A stretch of 64,000 bases of DNA, from assembly GCA_965284315.1 (NCBI GenBank), contig OZ260072.1:2480001-2544000 (forward strand). The letters run 5' to 3'. This document shows positions 51,315 through 59,812 of this stretch, piece after piece. The notes below the pieces were generated by a model. That model made no database searches. It was not told where the DNA came from and saw only the letters and a program-made list of their open reading frames with translations. The translations under genes and the position numbers were made by a program. This DNA is from PCRC01 sp017848435 (lineage in GTDB: Bacteria > Pseudomonadota > Gammaproteobacteria > Burkholderiales > Burkholderiaceae_C). Position 1 is the first letter of the stretch. Every line of letters starts with the position of its first letter.

Positions 51315-52442
51315 ATGCAAATGAAAGTGACTTTGATGGCCGCTGCGGTGTTGGCTGTGGCCAACGCGGGCGCGCAAGAAGTGCAGGTCGTCAAGATCGG
51401 CCACGTCGCGCCGCTGTCGGGTGCGCAGGCGCACTACGGCAAAGACAACGAAAACGGTTCGCGCATGGCGATTGAGGACATCAATGCCACCAACCCGGTG
51501 ATCGGCGGCAAGAAGATCAAGTTCGAGCTGCTGGCCGAAGACGACGCCGCCGACCCCAAGCAGGGCCAGGCCGTGGCGCAGAAGCTGTGCGACGCGAAAG
51601 TCGCCGGCGTGGTTGGCCACCTCAACTCCGGCACCACCATTCCTGCCGCCAAGGTGTACAACGACTGCGGCATCCCGCACGTGACCGGCGCCGCCACCAA
51701 TCCCGACCTGACCAAGCCCGGCTACAAGACCACCTGGCGCATCATTGCCAACGACAACGCCCTCGGCGCTGGCCTGGCGTTCTATGCCGCCGACGCGCTC
51801 AAGGTGAAGAAAGTCGCCATCATCGACGACCGCACCGCCTATGGCCAGGGCGTGGCCGGTGTGTTCAAGAAAACCGCGCAGCAAAAGGGCATCACCGTGG
51901 TGGACGAGCAGTTCACCAACGACAAAGCCACCGACTTCATGGCCATCCTGACCGCCATCAAGGCCAAGAAGCCCGACGCCATCTTCTACGGCGGCATGGA
52001 TGCGCAGGCCGGCGTGATGCTGCGCCAGCTGCAGCAGCTCGGCATGTCCAAGGTGCGCTACTTTGGCGGTGACGGCATCTGCACCACCGAGATCGCCAAA
52101 CTCTCCGGCGGCTCCAAGGTGTTGAACAACGTGGTCTGCGCCGAAGGCAGTGCCTCGCTGCAGAAAATGCTCGGCGGCGAAGCCTGGAAGAAGCGTTACG
52201 ACGCCAAGTACCCGAACCAGTACCAGATCTACAGCCCCTACACCTACGACGCCACCTTCGTGCTGGTGGACGCCATGAAGCGCGCCAACTCGGTGGACCC
52301 CAAGGTCTACACCGCCAAGCTGGCCGACACCAACTTCAAGGGCATCACCACCGCCATTGCGTTTGAGCCGAATGGCGAGTTGAAGAACCCGACCATCACG
52401 CTCTACACCTACAAGGACGGCAAGAAAACCGCGCTGAACTGA
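51315..52442 (+). CDS. livK: branched-chain amino-acid-type ABC substrate-binding protein
   Basis: Periplasmic binding protein of 375 residues: signal peptide to ANAGA, then the Leu/Ile/Val-binding fold with VKIGHVAPLSGAQAHYGKD, GVVGHLNSGTTIPAAKVY, NPDLTKPGYKTTWRII, VKKVAIIDDRTAYGQGVAG and FYGGMDAQAGVMLRQL. Start chosen at the ATG after CTGGAGGACCCCC. No transporter permease is adjacent; it is a stand-alone gene with its own terminator. Confidence 0.9.
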   Translation: MQMKVTLMAAAVLAVANAGAQEVQVVKIGHVAPLSGAQAHYGKDNENGSRMAIEDINATNPVIGGKKIKFELLAEDDAADPKQGQAVAQKLCDAKVAGVVGHLNSGTTIPAAKVYNDCGIPHVTGAATNPDLTKPGYKTTWRIIANDNALGAGLAFYAADALKVKKVAIIDDRTAYGQGVAGVFKKTAQQKGITVVDEQFTNDKATDFMAILTAIKAKKPDAIFYGGMDAQAGVMLRQLQQLGMSKVRYFGGDGICTTEIAKLSGGSKVLNNVVCAEGSASLQKMLGGEAWKKRYDAKYPNQYQIYSPYTYDATFVLVDAMKRANSVDPKVYTAKLADTNFKGITTAIAFEPNGELKNPTITLYTYKDGKKTALN

Positions 52443-52469
52443 GCGTTTTTTGCCCCCCAAAGGCCCCAA

Positions 52470-52502
52470 AAGCCGCCCAGGTCTGCCTGGGCGGCTTTTT
52501 TT
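52470..52502 (+). terminator. rho-independent terminator of livK
   Basis: Perfect 12-bp stem AAGCCGCCCAGG / CCTGGGCGGCTT (52470-52481 and 52486-52497) with loop TCTG, followed by a T run. Could also work weakly for the convergent hslR from the other side. Confidence 0.9.
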
Positions 52503-52505
52503 ATA

Positions 52506-52562
52506 CCAAATTGGCCTCGGGCCTTGGTGGAATCTGGCGATTAAGCTATTGATTCAATAGCA
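52506..52562 (+). repeat. dispersed intergenic repeat, copy 3
   Basis: Same family as 8911 and 28379: CCAAATTGGCCTCGGGCCTT, then GGTGGAATCTGGCGATTAAG, then a perfect hairpin GCTATTG-ATT-CAATAGC. It lies between the livK terminator and hslR. Confidence 0.8.
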
Positions 52563-52572
52563 AAAGTAGGCC

Positions 52573-53010
52573 TTAGCGGTCACCAGTGTCGTCCACCGAC
52601 GCGCTCCAGCGGTCGCCCCAGGTGCCGGTGTTGTCCGCCGCGTCGTTCAGCGCGCGGCGGTCGCGCTTGGTGGGGCGGCCCTGGGTGATGGTGTGGGCTG
52701 GTTCGCTGGCGTAGCGCCGCTGCTCGGCAGCGGCCAGGTTGGCCTGGATGCTCTCGGGGGTTTCTTCGTACAGCAGCCGCGCCACCGGTGCCGGGCCGCG
52801 CGCCGCGCTGATGCCCCGCACCTGCACCGTGCGCTGTTGGCCACCGGGGTGGCGCATGGCCACCGTGTCGCCTGTTTTCACCTCACGCGCCGGCTTCACG
52901 GCCTGGCCGTTGATGTGCACCCGGCCCTTGTCAATCTCTTCGCTGGCGAGCGAGCGGGTCTTGTAGAACCGCGCTGCCCACAGCCACTTGTCGATCCGCA
53001 AACGCTCCAT
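52573..53010 (-). CDS. hslR: S4-domain RNA-binding protein (Hsp15 type)
   Basis: A 145-residue heat-shock protein that binds 50S subunits carrying nascent chains. N-terminal S4 domain MERLRIDKWLWAARFYKTRS, then GRVHINGQAVKPAREVKTGD; C-terminal basic, disordered tail (TITQGRPTKRDRRAL). 2 bp from hemH, whose gene precedes it, so they are probably co-transcribed. Confidence 0.9.
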   Translation of the reverse strand: MERLRIDKWLWAARFYKTRSLASEEIDKGRVHINGQAVKPAREVKTGDTVAMRHPGGQQRTVQVRGISAARGPAPVARLLYEETPESIQANLAAAEQRRYASEPAHTITQGRPTKRDRRALNDAADNTGTWGDRWSASVDDTGDR

Positions 53011-53012
53011 GC

Positions 53013-54113
53013 CTAGTTCGCAGCGCCCAGCGCCTTGGCCTGTTCGTGCGACACCTTCAGCGCCGCCGCATCGGGGGCGCCGGTAGGCCAGCCGGCCAGG
53101 TGCTGCTCGGCAATGCCGGTCAGTGCCGAGAGCCAGGCCGGGCTGTCGTTCAGGCAGGGGATGTAATGGAACGCCTGGCCGCCAGCGGCCATGAAGGCGT
53201 CGCGCCCCTCCATGGCAATTTCTTCCAGCGTCTCAAGACAGTCGGCCACAAAGCCGGGGCAGCACACGTCCACCCGCTTCACACCGGCCTGGGCCAGTGC
53301 CTGCAGGGTGGGCTCGGTGTAGGGCTCGAGCCATTTGGCCTTGCCAAAACGCGACTGGAAGGTGGTCAGCACCTGCGTGGGGTTCAGGCCCAGCCGCTCG
53401 GCCAGCAGGCGGGCGGTTTTGTAGCATTCGCAGTGGTAGGGGTCACCCAGGTGCAGGCTGCGCAATGGCACGCCATGGAAACTCAGCACCAGCTTGTCGG
53501 GCCGGCCGTGGGTTTGCCAATAGCCGGTGATGCGCTGGGCCAGCGCGTCGATGTAGCGGGCGTCGTCGTGGTAGTGGTTCACAAAGCGCAGCTCCGGCAC
53601 GTTGCGCACCGTGCGGCCCCAGGCAAACACCGCGTCCAGCACGCTGGCGGTGGTGGCGGCCGAGTACTGCGGGTAGGCCGACAGCACCAGCACACGGGTC
53701 ACGCCTTCTGCCTTGAAAGCGTCCAGCGCGCTGGCGATGGACGGCGTGCCATAGCGCATCGCGTGGTTCACCACCACCTGGTGGCCGCGCTCGCCCAGGT
53801 AGCCGCGCAGCAGCGTGGCCTGCTTCTGCGTCCAGACGCGCAGCGGCGAGCCCTCGGACGTCCAGACGCTGGCGTACTTGAGCGCGGACTTGGCTGGCCG
53901 CACCCGCAAAATGATGCCGTGCAGGATCAGCCACCACAGCAGGCGCGGGATCTCCACCACCCGCGGGTCGCTCAAAAACTCGGCCAGGTAGCGGCGCAGG
54001 GCCGGGGCGGTGGGCGCGTCGGGCGTGCCCAGGTTGCACAGCAACACGCCGGTTTTGGGGGCCTGGCCATGGGCAAAAGGGGGCTCTTTGGCGAACGGTG
54101 ATTTCAGCAGCAT
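53013..54113 (-). CDS. hemH: ferrochelatase
   Basis: Last step of haem synthesis, inserting iron into protoporphyrin IX; 366 residues. N-terminus GVLLCNLGTPDAPTAPALRRYL, catalytic region SFHGVPLRSLHLGDPY (His) and FQSRFGKAKWLEPYTE, VCCPGFVADCLETLEEI. Longer than E. coli HemH (320) by an N-terminal extension but typical for beta. The start ATG is 18 bp from a divergent HAD gene; an extension beyond would be antisense to that gene. Confidence 0.92.
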   Translation of the reverse strand: MLLKSPFAKEPPFAHGQAPKTGVLLCNLGTPDAPTAPALRRYLAEFLSDPRVVEIPRLLWWLILHGIILRVRPAKSALKYASVWTSEGSPLRVWTQKQATLLRGYLGERGHQVVVNHAMRYGTPSIASALDAFKAEGVTRVLVLSAYPQYSAATTASVLDAVFAWGRTVRNVPELRFVNHYHDDARYIDALAQRITGYWQTHGRPDKLVLSFHGVPLRSLHLGDPYHCECYKTARLLAERLGLNPTQVLTTFQSRFGKAKWLEPYTEPTLQALAQAGVKRVDVCCPGFVADCLETLEEIAMEGRDAFMAAGGQAFHYIPCLNDSPAWLSALTGIAEQHLAGWPTGAPDAAALKVSHEQAKALGAAN

Positions 54114-54131
54114 GCGGTATTCTCCCGCACC

Positions 54132-54830
54132 ATGCTCGACATCCCGAAAATCAGGGCGATCAGCATCGACCTCGACGACACGCTGTGGCCGATCTGGCCC
54201 ACCATCCGCCGCGCCGAAGCGGTGCTGCTGGCCTGGTTGCAACACCATGCGCCTGCCAGCGCCACCCTCTACGCCAGTGTGGACTACCGGGTGCAGCTGC
54301 GCGAGTCGCTGGTCGCCGCCCAGCCGCGGTTTGGGGTGGACCTGAGCGGGTTGCGCCATGCCACGCTGCACCACACGCTGCAGCGAGTGGGCGAAGACAC
54401 GGCGCTGGCCGACCCTGCCTTTGAGGTGTTTTTCAACGCCCGCCAGCAGGTCGATCTGTATGCCGACGCGTTGCCCGCGCTGGCGCGCCTGGCCCAACGC
54501 TACCCGGTGGTGGCCTTGTCCAATGGCAATGCCGACCTGGCCCGCATGGGCCTGGGGGCCTACTTCCACGCGGCGCTCAGCGCACAGACCTTTGGCGTCG
54601 GCAAGCCCGACGTGCGTTTCTTCGCTGCGGCTGCCGAAGCCGCCGACACGCCGCTGGACACGGTGCTGCACATCGGCGACGACGCGGCGCTGGACGTGGC
54701 CGGCGCCCACGCTGCCGGCATGCAGGCGGCGTGGGTCAACCGCACACCCGACGCTTGGGCCCACCCCGGCCCACCACCCCACGCCAACACGCCAGACCTG
54801 CTGGCGCTGTGTGACCTGCTTGGTGTCTGA
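54132..54830 (+). CDS. HAD-family phosphatase (YigB/YjjG-like)
   Basis: Cytosolic phosphatase of 232 residues, motif I ISIDLDDTLW (Asp nucleophile), motif II ALSNGNADL, motif III GKPDVRFF, motif IV HIGDDAALDVAGA. Similar to YigB (FMN phosphatase) or YjjG (nucleotide phosphatase). Divergent from hemH and possibly sharing its promoter. The substrate is not determined by sequence. Confidence 0.85.
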   Translation: MLDIPKIRAISIDLDDTLWPIWPTIRRAEAVLLAWLQHHAPASATLYASVDYRVQLRESLVAAQPRFGVDLSGLRHATLHHTLQRVGEDTALADPAFEVFFNARQQVDLYADALPALARLAQRYPVVALSNGNADLARMGLGAYFHAALSAQTFGVGKPDVRFFAAAAEAADTPLDTVLHIGDDAALDVAGAHAAGMQAAWVNRTPDAWAHPGPPPHANTPDLLALCDLLGV

Positions 54831-54880
54831 GGCCCGCCGCAACACGGGAAATCCCTAGCGGACAAAACCGCGTGCATGGC

Positions 54881-54906
54881 TAGAGTACTTTGGTTACTCA
54901 AAAGTA
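54881..54906. promoter_or_regulatory. nested inverted repeats upstream of the livGHMF-type operon
   Basis: GAGTA-CTTTGGT-TACTC (54883-54899) overlaps TACTTT...AAAGTA (54886-54906). It lies about 50 bp before the first transporter gene in the only 122-bp gap. It could be the operator of the TetR regulator encoded at 61587; this is inference. Confidence 0.4.
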
Positions 54907-54952
54907 GAAATCAGGTGGTTTCACCGCCGCCTGCCCTCAGAGACATCCACAC

Positions 54953-55813
54953 ATGACGCCCGACGACGCCGCGCCCCCGATGCTGCAGGTCCAGGACCTG
55001 ACGCTGGCCTTTGGTGGCGTCAAAGCCCTCAATGGCGTGAGTTTTTCGGTCAAGCCGGGCTCCATCACCTCGGTCATTGGCCCCAACGGCGCCGGCAAGA
55101 CCTCGGTCTTCAACACCATCTCGGGCTTCTACACCCCGGCTTCGGGCCGCATGGTGTTTGAAGGGCAAGACCTGGCAGGCCTGCCACCGCCCAAGCGCGC
55201 CGCGCTGGGGCTGGCCCGCAGTTTCCAGAACATCGCACTGTTCCGCGGCATGACAGTGCTGGACAACATCAAACTCGGTCGCCACTGCCACCTGAAAACC
55301 GGTGCCCTGGGTGCGCTGTTCTACAGCCCTGCCGCACGGCGTGAAGAAGAAGCGCTACGGCAGGAGATTGAAGAACGCATCATCGACTTCCTGGAAATCG
55401 ACCACATCCGCAAGGCCCCGGTGTCGGCGTTGTCGTACGGCCTGCAGAAGCGGGTGGAGCTGGCGCGTGCGCTGGCCATGAAGCCCAAGCTGCTGCTGCT
55501 CGACGAACCGGTGGCCGGCATGAACCGCGAAGAAACCGAAGACATGGCGCGCTTCATTCTGGAAGTGCGCCGCGAGTGGGGCGTGACGGTGCTGATGGTG
55601 GAGCACGACATGGGCATGGTGATGGATTTGTCCGACCACGTGGTGGTGCTGAACTTTGGCCAGGTGATTGCCAGCGGCTTGCCGGCCGAGGTGCAGGCCA
55701 ACCCCGAAGTCGTCAAGGCCTACCTGGGTGCGGGCGATGTAACGGTGCTGCGCGAGCGGTTCCAGGCCGTGGCACGGGCTGGCAAGGCGCGGGCAGCGCA
55801 AAAGGTGGCTTGA
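54953..55813 (+). CDS. livG: ABC transporter ATP-binding protein LivG-like
   Basis: ATPase subunit, 286 residues: Walker A IGPNGAGKTS (about 44-52), family insertion LARSFQNIALFRGMTVLDN, signature ALSYGLQKRVELAR, Walker B KLLLLDEPVAGMN, H-loop MVEHDMGMV. It begins the operon G-H-M-binding protein-F-acyl-CoA synthetase-TetR-hydratase. That makes the likely substrate a carboxylic acid fed to CoA activation, not an amino acid. Confidence 0.9.
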   Translation: MTPDDAAPPMLQVQDLTLAFGGVKALNGVSFSVKPGSITSVIGPNGAGKTSVFNTISGFYTPASGRMVFEGQDLAGLPPPKRAALGLARSFQNIALFRGMTVLDNIKLGRHCHLKTGALGALFYSPAARREEEALRQEIEERIIDFLEIDHIRKAPVSALSYGLQKRVELARALAMKPKLLLLDEPVAGMNREETEDMARFILEVRREWGVTVLMVEHDMGMVMDLSDHVVVLNFGQVIASGLPAEVQANPEVVKAYLGAGDVTVLRERFQAVARAGKARAAQKVA

Positions 55814-55814
55814 G

Positions 55815-56693
55815 ATGGATTGGTGGCTGCTGTTTGAAATCACGCTGGCCGGTCTTGGCACCGGTGGGCTGTATGCGCTGACCGGCCTGGCCTTTGTGAT
55901 GATTTACAAGGCCACGCGGGTGGTCAACATCGCCATCGGCGACATGCTGATGATCGGTGCCTATGTGTTTTTTGCATTCTCGGCCGGCCTGGGCTTGCCG
56001 ATCTGGTTGGCCATTCCTGCTGCACTGCTGGTGTCGGGTGCATTCGGCGCGGTGATCGAGCGCACGATGATCCGACCGATGCTGGGGGAGTCGCCAATCT
56101 CGTCTTTCATGGTCACCGTGGGTTTGTCGTCGGTGCTCATCGGTCTGGTGGAACTGGTCTGGACGGCCGACCAGCAGCGCTTGCCCGAGTTCCTGCCCAA
56201 CACCCCGATCACGGTGGGTGAGGCCTTCATTTCACCGAAGATCTTTTATGGTTTCTGGATTGCCGTGGCGCTGATTGCGGTGGTGCTGGTGCTGTTCCGC
56301 TTCTGGCGTGGCGGCGTGGCCCTGCGTGCCACCGCGTCCGACCAGGCGGCGGCCTATTCGATGGGCATCAACGTGCCGCGTGTGTTCTCACTGTCGTGGG
56401 TGGCTGCCGCGATGATCGCCTGCGTGGCCGGCATTGTGGTGGGCTCCATCGGCGGGCTTTCTTCCGCCATGGGGGTGTTTGGCCTGTCGGTGCTGGTGGT
56501 GGTGATTTTTGGCGGGCTCGACAGCGTGCTCGGCGCGCTGGTGGGCGGTTTGATCGTGGGCGTGATGGAGGCGTTGGCCGGCTTCTACCTGGGCGGTGAG
56601 TTCAAGATTCTGGCCACCTTCAGCCTGCTGGTGCTGATCCTGCTGGTGCGGCCCTACGGTCTGTTCGGTACACACGAGATTGAAAGACTCTAG
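55815..56693 (+). CDS. livH: ABC transporter permease LivH-like
   Basis: Inner-membrane permease, 292 residues, with about eight TM helices (VMIYKATRVVNIAIGDMLM; AIPAALLVSGAFGAVIERTM; VFGLSVLVVVIFGGLDSVLG). Belongs to the LivH branched-chain permease family. It follows livG with 1 bp spacing and its TAG abuts livM. Confidence 0.9.
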   Translation: MDWWLLFEITLAGLGTGGLYALTGLAFVMIYKATRVVNIAIGDMLMIGAYVFFAFSAGLGLPIWLAIPAALLVSGAFGAVIERTMIRPMLGESPISSFMVTVGLSSVLIGLVELVWTADQQRLPEFLPNTPITVGEAFISPKIFYGFWIAVALIAVVLVLFRFWRGGVALRATASDQAAAYSMGINVPRVFSLSWVAAAMIACVAGIVVGSIGGLSSAMGVFGLSVLVVVIFGGLDSVLGALVGGLIVGVMEALAGFYLGGEFKILATFSLLVLILLVRPYGLFGTHEIERL

Positions 56694-57734
56694 ATGCGCA
56701 TCGGTTCCGCCAAACAAAGCTACGCCGCCGATGCGACCCTGTTCGACAGTGCCACCCAATGGCGCTGGGTGGCGCTGCTGGGTGCATCGCTGCTGGTGTT
56801 CCCGTTTGTGGCCAGCCAGTACTGGCTCTACATGGCCTGCCTGCTCGCCATCAACATTGCCAGCGCCACGGGCCTGAACATCCTCACCGGCTACACCGGC
56901 CTGGTCAGTCTGGGGCAGGCGGCCTTCATGGGGCTGGGGGCCTACACCGTGGGTGTGCTGCAACTGCGCTACGGCACGCCGTTTCTACTGAACCTGCTGG
57001 CGGGGGGCTTTGTGGCCATGCTGGCCGGCATTGTGGTCGGTCTGCCGTCGCTGCGCGTCAAAGGCCTGTACCTGGCGATTGCGACCATCGCCGCAGGCGT
57101 GATCGCGCATTTCCTGTTCTCGCATTTCACTGCGCTCACCGGCGGTACCGCCGGCCTGACCGTGCCACCCGCCTCGCTGTTCGGCATGCAGCTCGACACC
57201 GACTTCAAACTGTACTGGGTGATCATTCCGATCGCGGGCTTGATGCTGGTGGGGGCGGCCAACCTGTTCCGCACCCGCATCGGCCGCGCCTTCATCGCCA
57301 TCCGTGACCGCGACATTTCGGCCGAGGTGCTGGGCATCCCGCTGCTGCCGTACAAGCTGCTGTCGTTCGCCATCTCGTCGTTTTACGCCGGGGTGGCCGG
57401 GGGGCTGTTTGCCTACTTCTTCCGCGCCATCACGCCCGAGAGCTTTCCATTGCTGATGTCGATCTTCTTCCTCGCGGCCGTCATCGTCGGTGGCATGGGC
57501 ACCATCCTCGGCAGCGTGCTGGGCGCGGTGTTCATGACGCTGGTGCCCGAGGTGCTGAAGATCGTGGTGGGCTGGCTGCCCCTGGGGGGCAACGCGACGC
57601 TGATCCTGTCGCCGGTGCGCACCATCGTCTTCGGCCTGATGATCGTTTTGTTCCTGATCTTCGAGCCACATGGCCTGGCCGAAGTGTGGCGCCGCATCCG
57701 GCGGCTGTTCCACCTGTGGCCATTCCGTACCTGA
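56694..57734 (+). CDS. livM: ABC transporter permease LivM-like
   Basis: Second permease, 346 residues, with the LivM signature GLNILTGYTGLVSLGQAAFMG and GYxGxxSLG-type loop, and further TM helices (MLAGIVVGLPSLRVKGLYLA; IPIAGLMLVGAANLFRTR). The C-terminus ends RRLFHLWPFRT. In-line with livH, 0 bp spacing. Confidence 0.9.
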   Translation: MRIGSAKQSYAADATLFDSATQWRWVALLGASLLVFPFVASQYWLYMACLLAINIASATGLNILTGYTGLVSLGQAAFMGLGAYTVGVLQLRYGTPFLLNLLAGGFVAMLAGIVVGLPSLRVKGLYLAIATIAAGVIAHFLFSHFTALTGGTAGLTVPPASLFGMQLDTDFKLYWVIIPIAGLMLVGAANLFRTRIGRAFIAIRDRDISAEVLGIPLLPYKLLSFAISSFYAGVAGGLFAYFFRAITPESFPLLMSIFFLAAVIVGGMGTILGSVLGAVFMTLVPEVLKIVVGWLPLGGNATLILSPVRTIVFGLMIVLFLIFEPHGLAEVWRRIRRLFHLWPFRT

Positions 57735-57772
57735 GCCCGCTTTCCACCCGCAACAACGTCAAGGAGACTGAG

Positions 57773-58968
57773 ATGAGCTTAAGCAAACGCGATTTCTGCG
57801 CCGCCAGCCTGGTGGCCGCCACCACACTGGCGCTCGCGCCCTCCGCGATGGCACAAAAAAAGGCGGCCGCGCCGCTGGAAGACATCGTCTTCGGCGGCTC
57901 GATCCCGCTGACCGGGGTGTTCGCGTTTGCAGGCATTGGCATTGATGCCGGCATCAAGGACTACCTGACCATCCTCAACGAAAGCGGGGGTGTGGCTGGC
58001 CGCAAGGTGAAGTACGTGGCCGAAGACACCGCCTACAAGGTCGACCAGTCGATGGCCGCCTTCAAGAAGATCACCAGCCAGAACAAGGTCAGCCTGTACT
58101 ACGCCGACTCCACCGGCTTTGTGAAAGCCGTCAACCCCGAGCTGGAGCGTGTGGGTTCGGTGCTGATGACCGGCGCCTCATTCGCCAAGGAAATCAGCAA
58201 CGCGCAGAAGTACCCGCTGCAGTTCATGATGGGCCCCGACTACAGCGAGATGGTGTCCATCCTGCTGCAGTACATCGCCAAGACCAAGCCTGGCGCCAAG
58301 GGGTGGCGCTGGTGTACTCCGACACCGAGTTCGGCAAAGACCCGGTGGAAGCCGCCCGTGCCGATACCAAGAAGCTCGGCCTGAACCTGGTGACCGAGAT
58401 CGTCACGCCGCCCGGCAGCGTGGACGTGTCGGCCGAGGTGGTGAAACTGCGCCGCGCCGCGCCCGACTACACCATCTTCCACGGCTATGTGTCGGCCCCG
58501 ATCCCCGAGTTCATCAACCAGGCGCGCGGCCAGGGCCTGCAGACCCAGTTCATGGGCACCTTCTGGAGCATGGACAAAACCACCGTGATGCGTATGGGCC
58601 CGAACGCCGACGGCTTCCTCGGCGTGATGCCTTACCGTTACTACGACGACACCGACGGCAAGGCACCGATGCTGGACAAGATCCGCAAGATGCGTCCCGA
58701 GTACCAGAGCACGGCCTACATCCAGGGCTTTCTGGCTGCCATGCTGCTGACCGAAGCCGCCAAGCGCACGCTGGCGCAAGGCAACGAGCTGAACGGCAAA
58801 AACCTGAAGACGGCGCTCAGCTCGATCCGCAACTTTGACACCGGTGGCCTGATTGGCGTGCCACTGTCCATCAAGGGCAACTCGATCCCGATTGGCCGCA
58901 TCTACAAGGCCGACTTCAAGCAACAAAAAATGGTCCCGGCTTCCGACTGGATCAGCCTCCAGCAATAA
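57773..58968 (+). pseudogene. branched-chain-type substrate-binding protein with a frameshift (or sequence error)
   Basis: Periplasmic binding protein for the surrounding transporter, about 398 codons. The ATG follows AAGGAG. Twin-arginine-like signal KRDFCAASLVAATTLALAPSAMA; the first part is intact up to IAKTKPGAKG, where the frame at 58301-58303 (AAGGGGTGGCG) shifts by +1/-1 so that it ends in a false tail. The rest continues in another frame, VALVYSDTEFGKDPVEAAR, to QQKMVPASDWISLQQ. One missing base restores a normal protein. Everything else in the operon is intact and the downstream part is conserved, so a sequencing/assembly error is as likely as a true recent mutation. Confidence 0.85.
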
Positions 58969-58983
58969 GAAGACGCGGAAAGC

Positions 58984-59802
58984 ATGGACATGGACAGCAC
59001 TGACGCGATCCTGCAGGTCAACAACATCGAGGTCGTCTACAACAAGGCGATCCAGGTGTTGCGCGGTCTGTCGCTCTCCATTCCCAAAGGCCAGATCGTG
59101 GCGCTGCTGGGCAGCAACGGTGCTGGCAAGTCGACCACGCTGAAGGCCATTTCCAACCTGCTGGAACTGCAGGACGGGGAAATGACCCGCGGTGACATCC
59201 GCTTCAGCGGGCAGGACACCCGTGGCCTGCCGCCGCATGCACTGGTGCGCAGCGGCATGTTCCATGTGATGGAAGGCCGCCATGTCTTTGAAGACCTGAC
59301 CATCGAAGAAAACCTGGTCGCTGCGACCTATGCCCTCACCGGCAAAAAAGCCGGCAAGGCCGAGTTCGATGTGGTGTACGAGTACTTCCCCCGCCTGCAC
59401 GAGCGGCGCAAAGGTCTGGCCGGGTACCTCTCTGGCGGTGAGCAGCAAATGCTGGCCATCGGCCGCTCGCTGATTGCCGAACCGCAACTGATTCTGCTGG
59501 ACGAACCCTCGCTGGGCCTGTCGCCGGTGCTGGTGGAAACGATTTTTGAGATCATCGCCCGCATCAACGCGGAGCGCGGTGTCTCCATGCTGCTGGTGGA
59601 ACAGAACGCGTCCATTGCCTTGGCGGTGGCGCACTACGGCTACATCATGGAAACCGGCAAGGTGGTGATCGACAACACCGCCGAGAAGCTGGCCGCCGAC
59701 CCCGATGTGCGGGAGTTCTACCTCGGTGTGGGCAGCGAAGGCGGTGCCAAGAGCTTCAAAGAGCTGAAGCACTACAAACGCCGCAAGCGTTGGCTGTCCT
59801 GA
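58984..59802 (+). CDS. livF: ABC transporter ATP-binding protein LivF-like
   Basis: Second ATPase of the transporter, 272 residues: Walker A LGSNGAGKSTT, loop HVMEGRHVFEDLTIEENL, signature YLSGGEQQMLAIGRSL, Walker B LILLDEPSLGLSP, H-loop LVEQNAS. A C-terminal basic tail (KHYKRRKRWLS) is slightly longer than in E. coli. 15 bp after the binding-protein gene and 10 bp before the acyl-CoA synthetase. Confidence 0.9.
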   Translation: MDMDSTDAILQVNNIEVVYNKAIQVLRGLSLSIPKGQIVALLGSNGAGKSTTLKAISNLLELQDGEMTRGDIRFSGQDTRGLPPHALVRSGMFHVMEGRHVFEDLTIEENLVAATYALTGKKAGKAEFDVVYEYFPRLHERRKGLAGYLSGGEQQMLAIGRSLIAEPQLILLDEPSLGLSPVLVETIFEIIARINAERGVSMLLVEQNASIALAVAHYGYIMETGKVVIDNTAEKLAADPDVREFYLGVGSEGGAKSFKELKHYKRRKRWLS

Positions 59803-59812
59803 AAGCGCTGCG

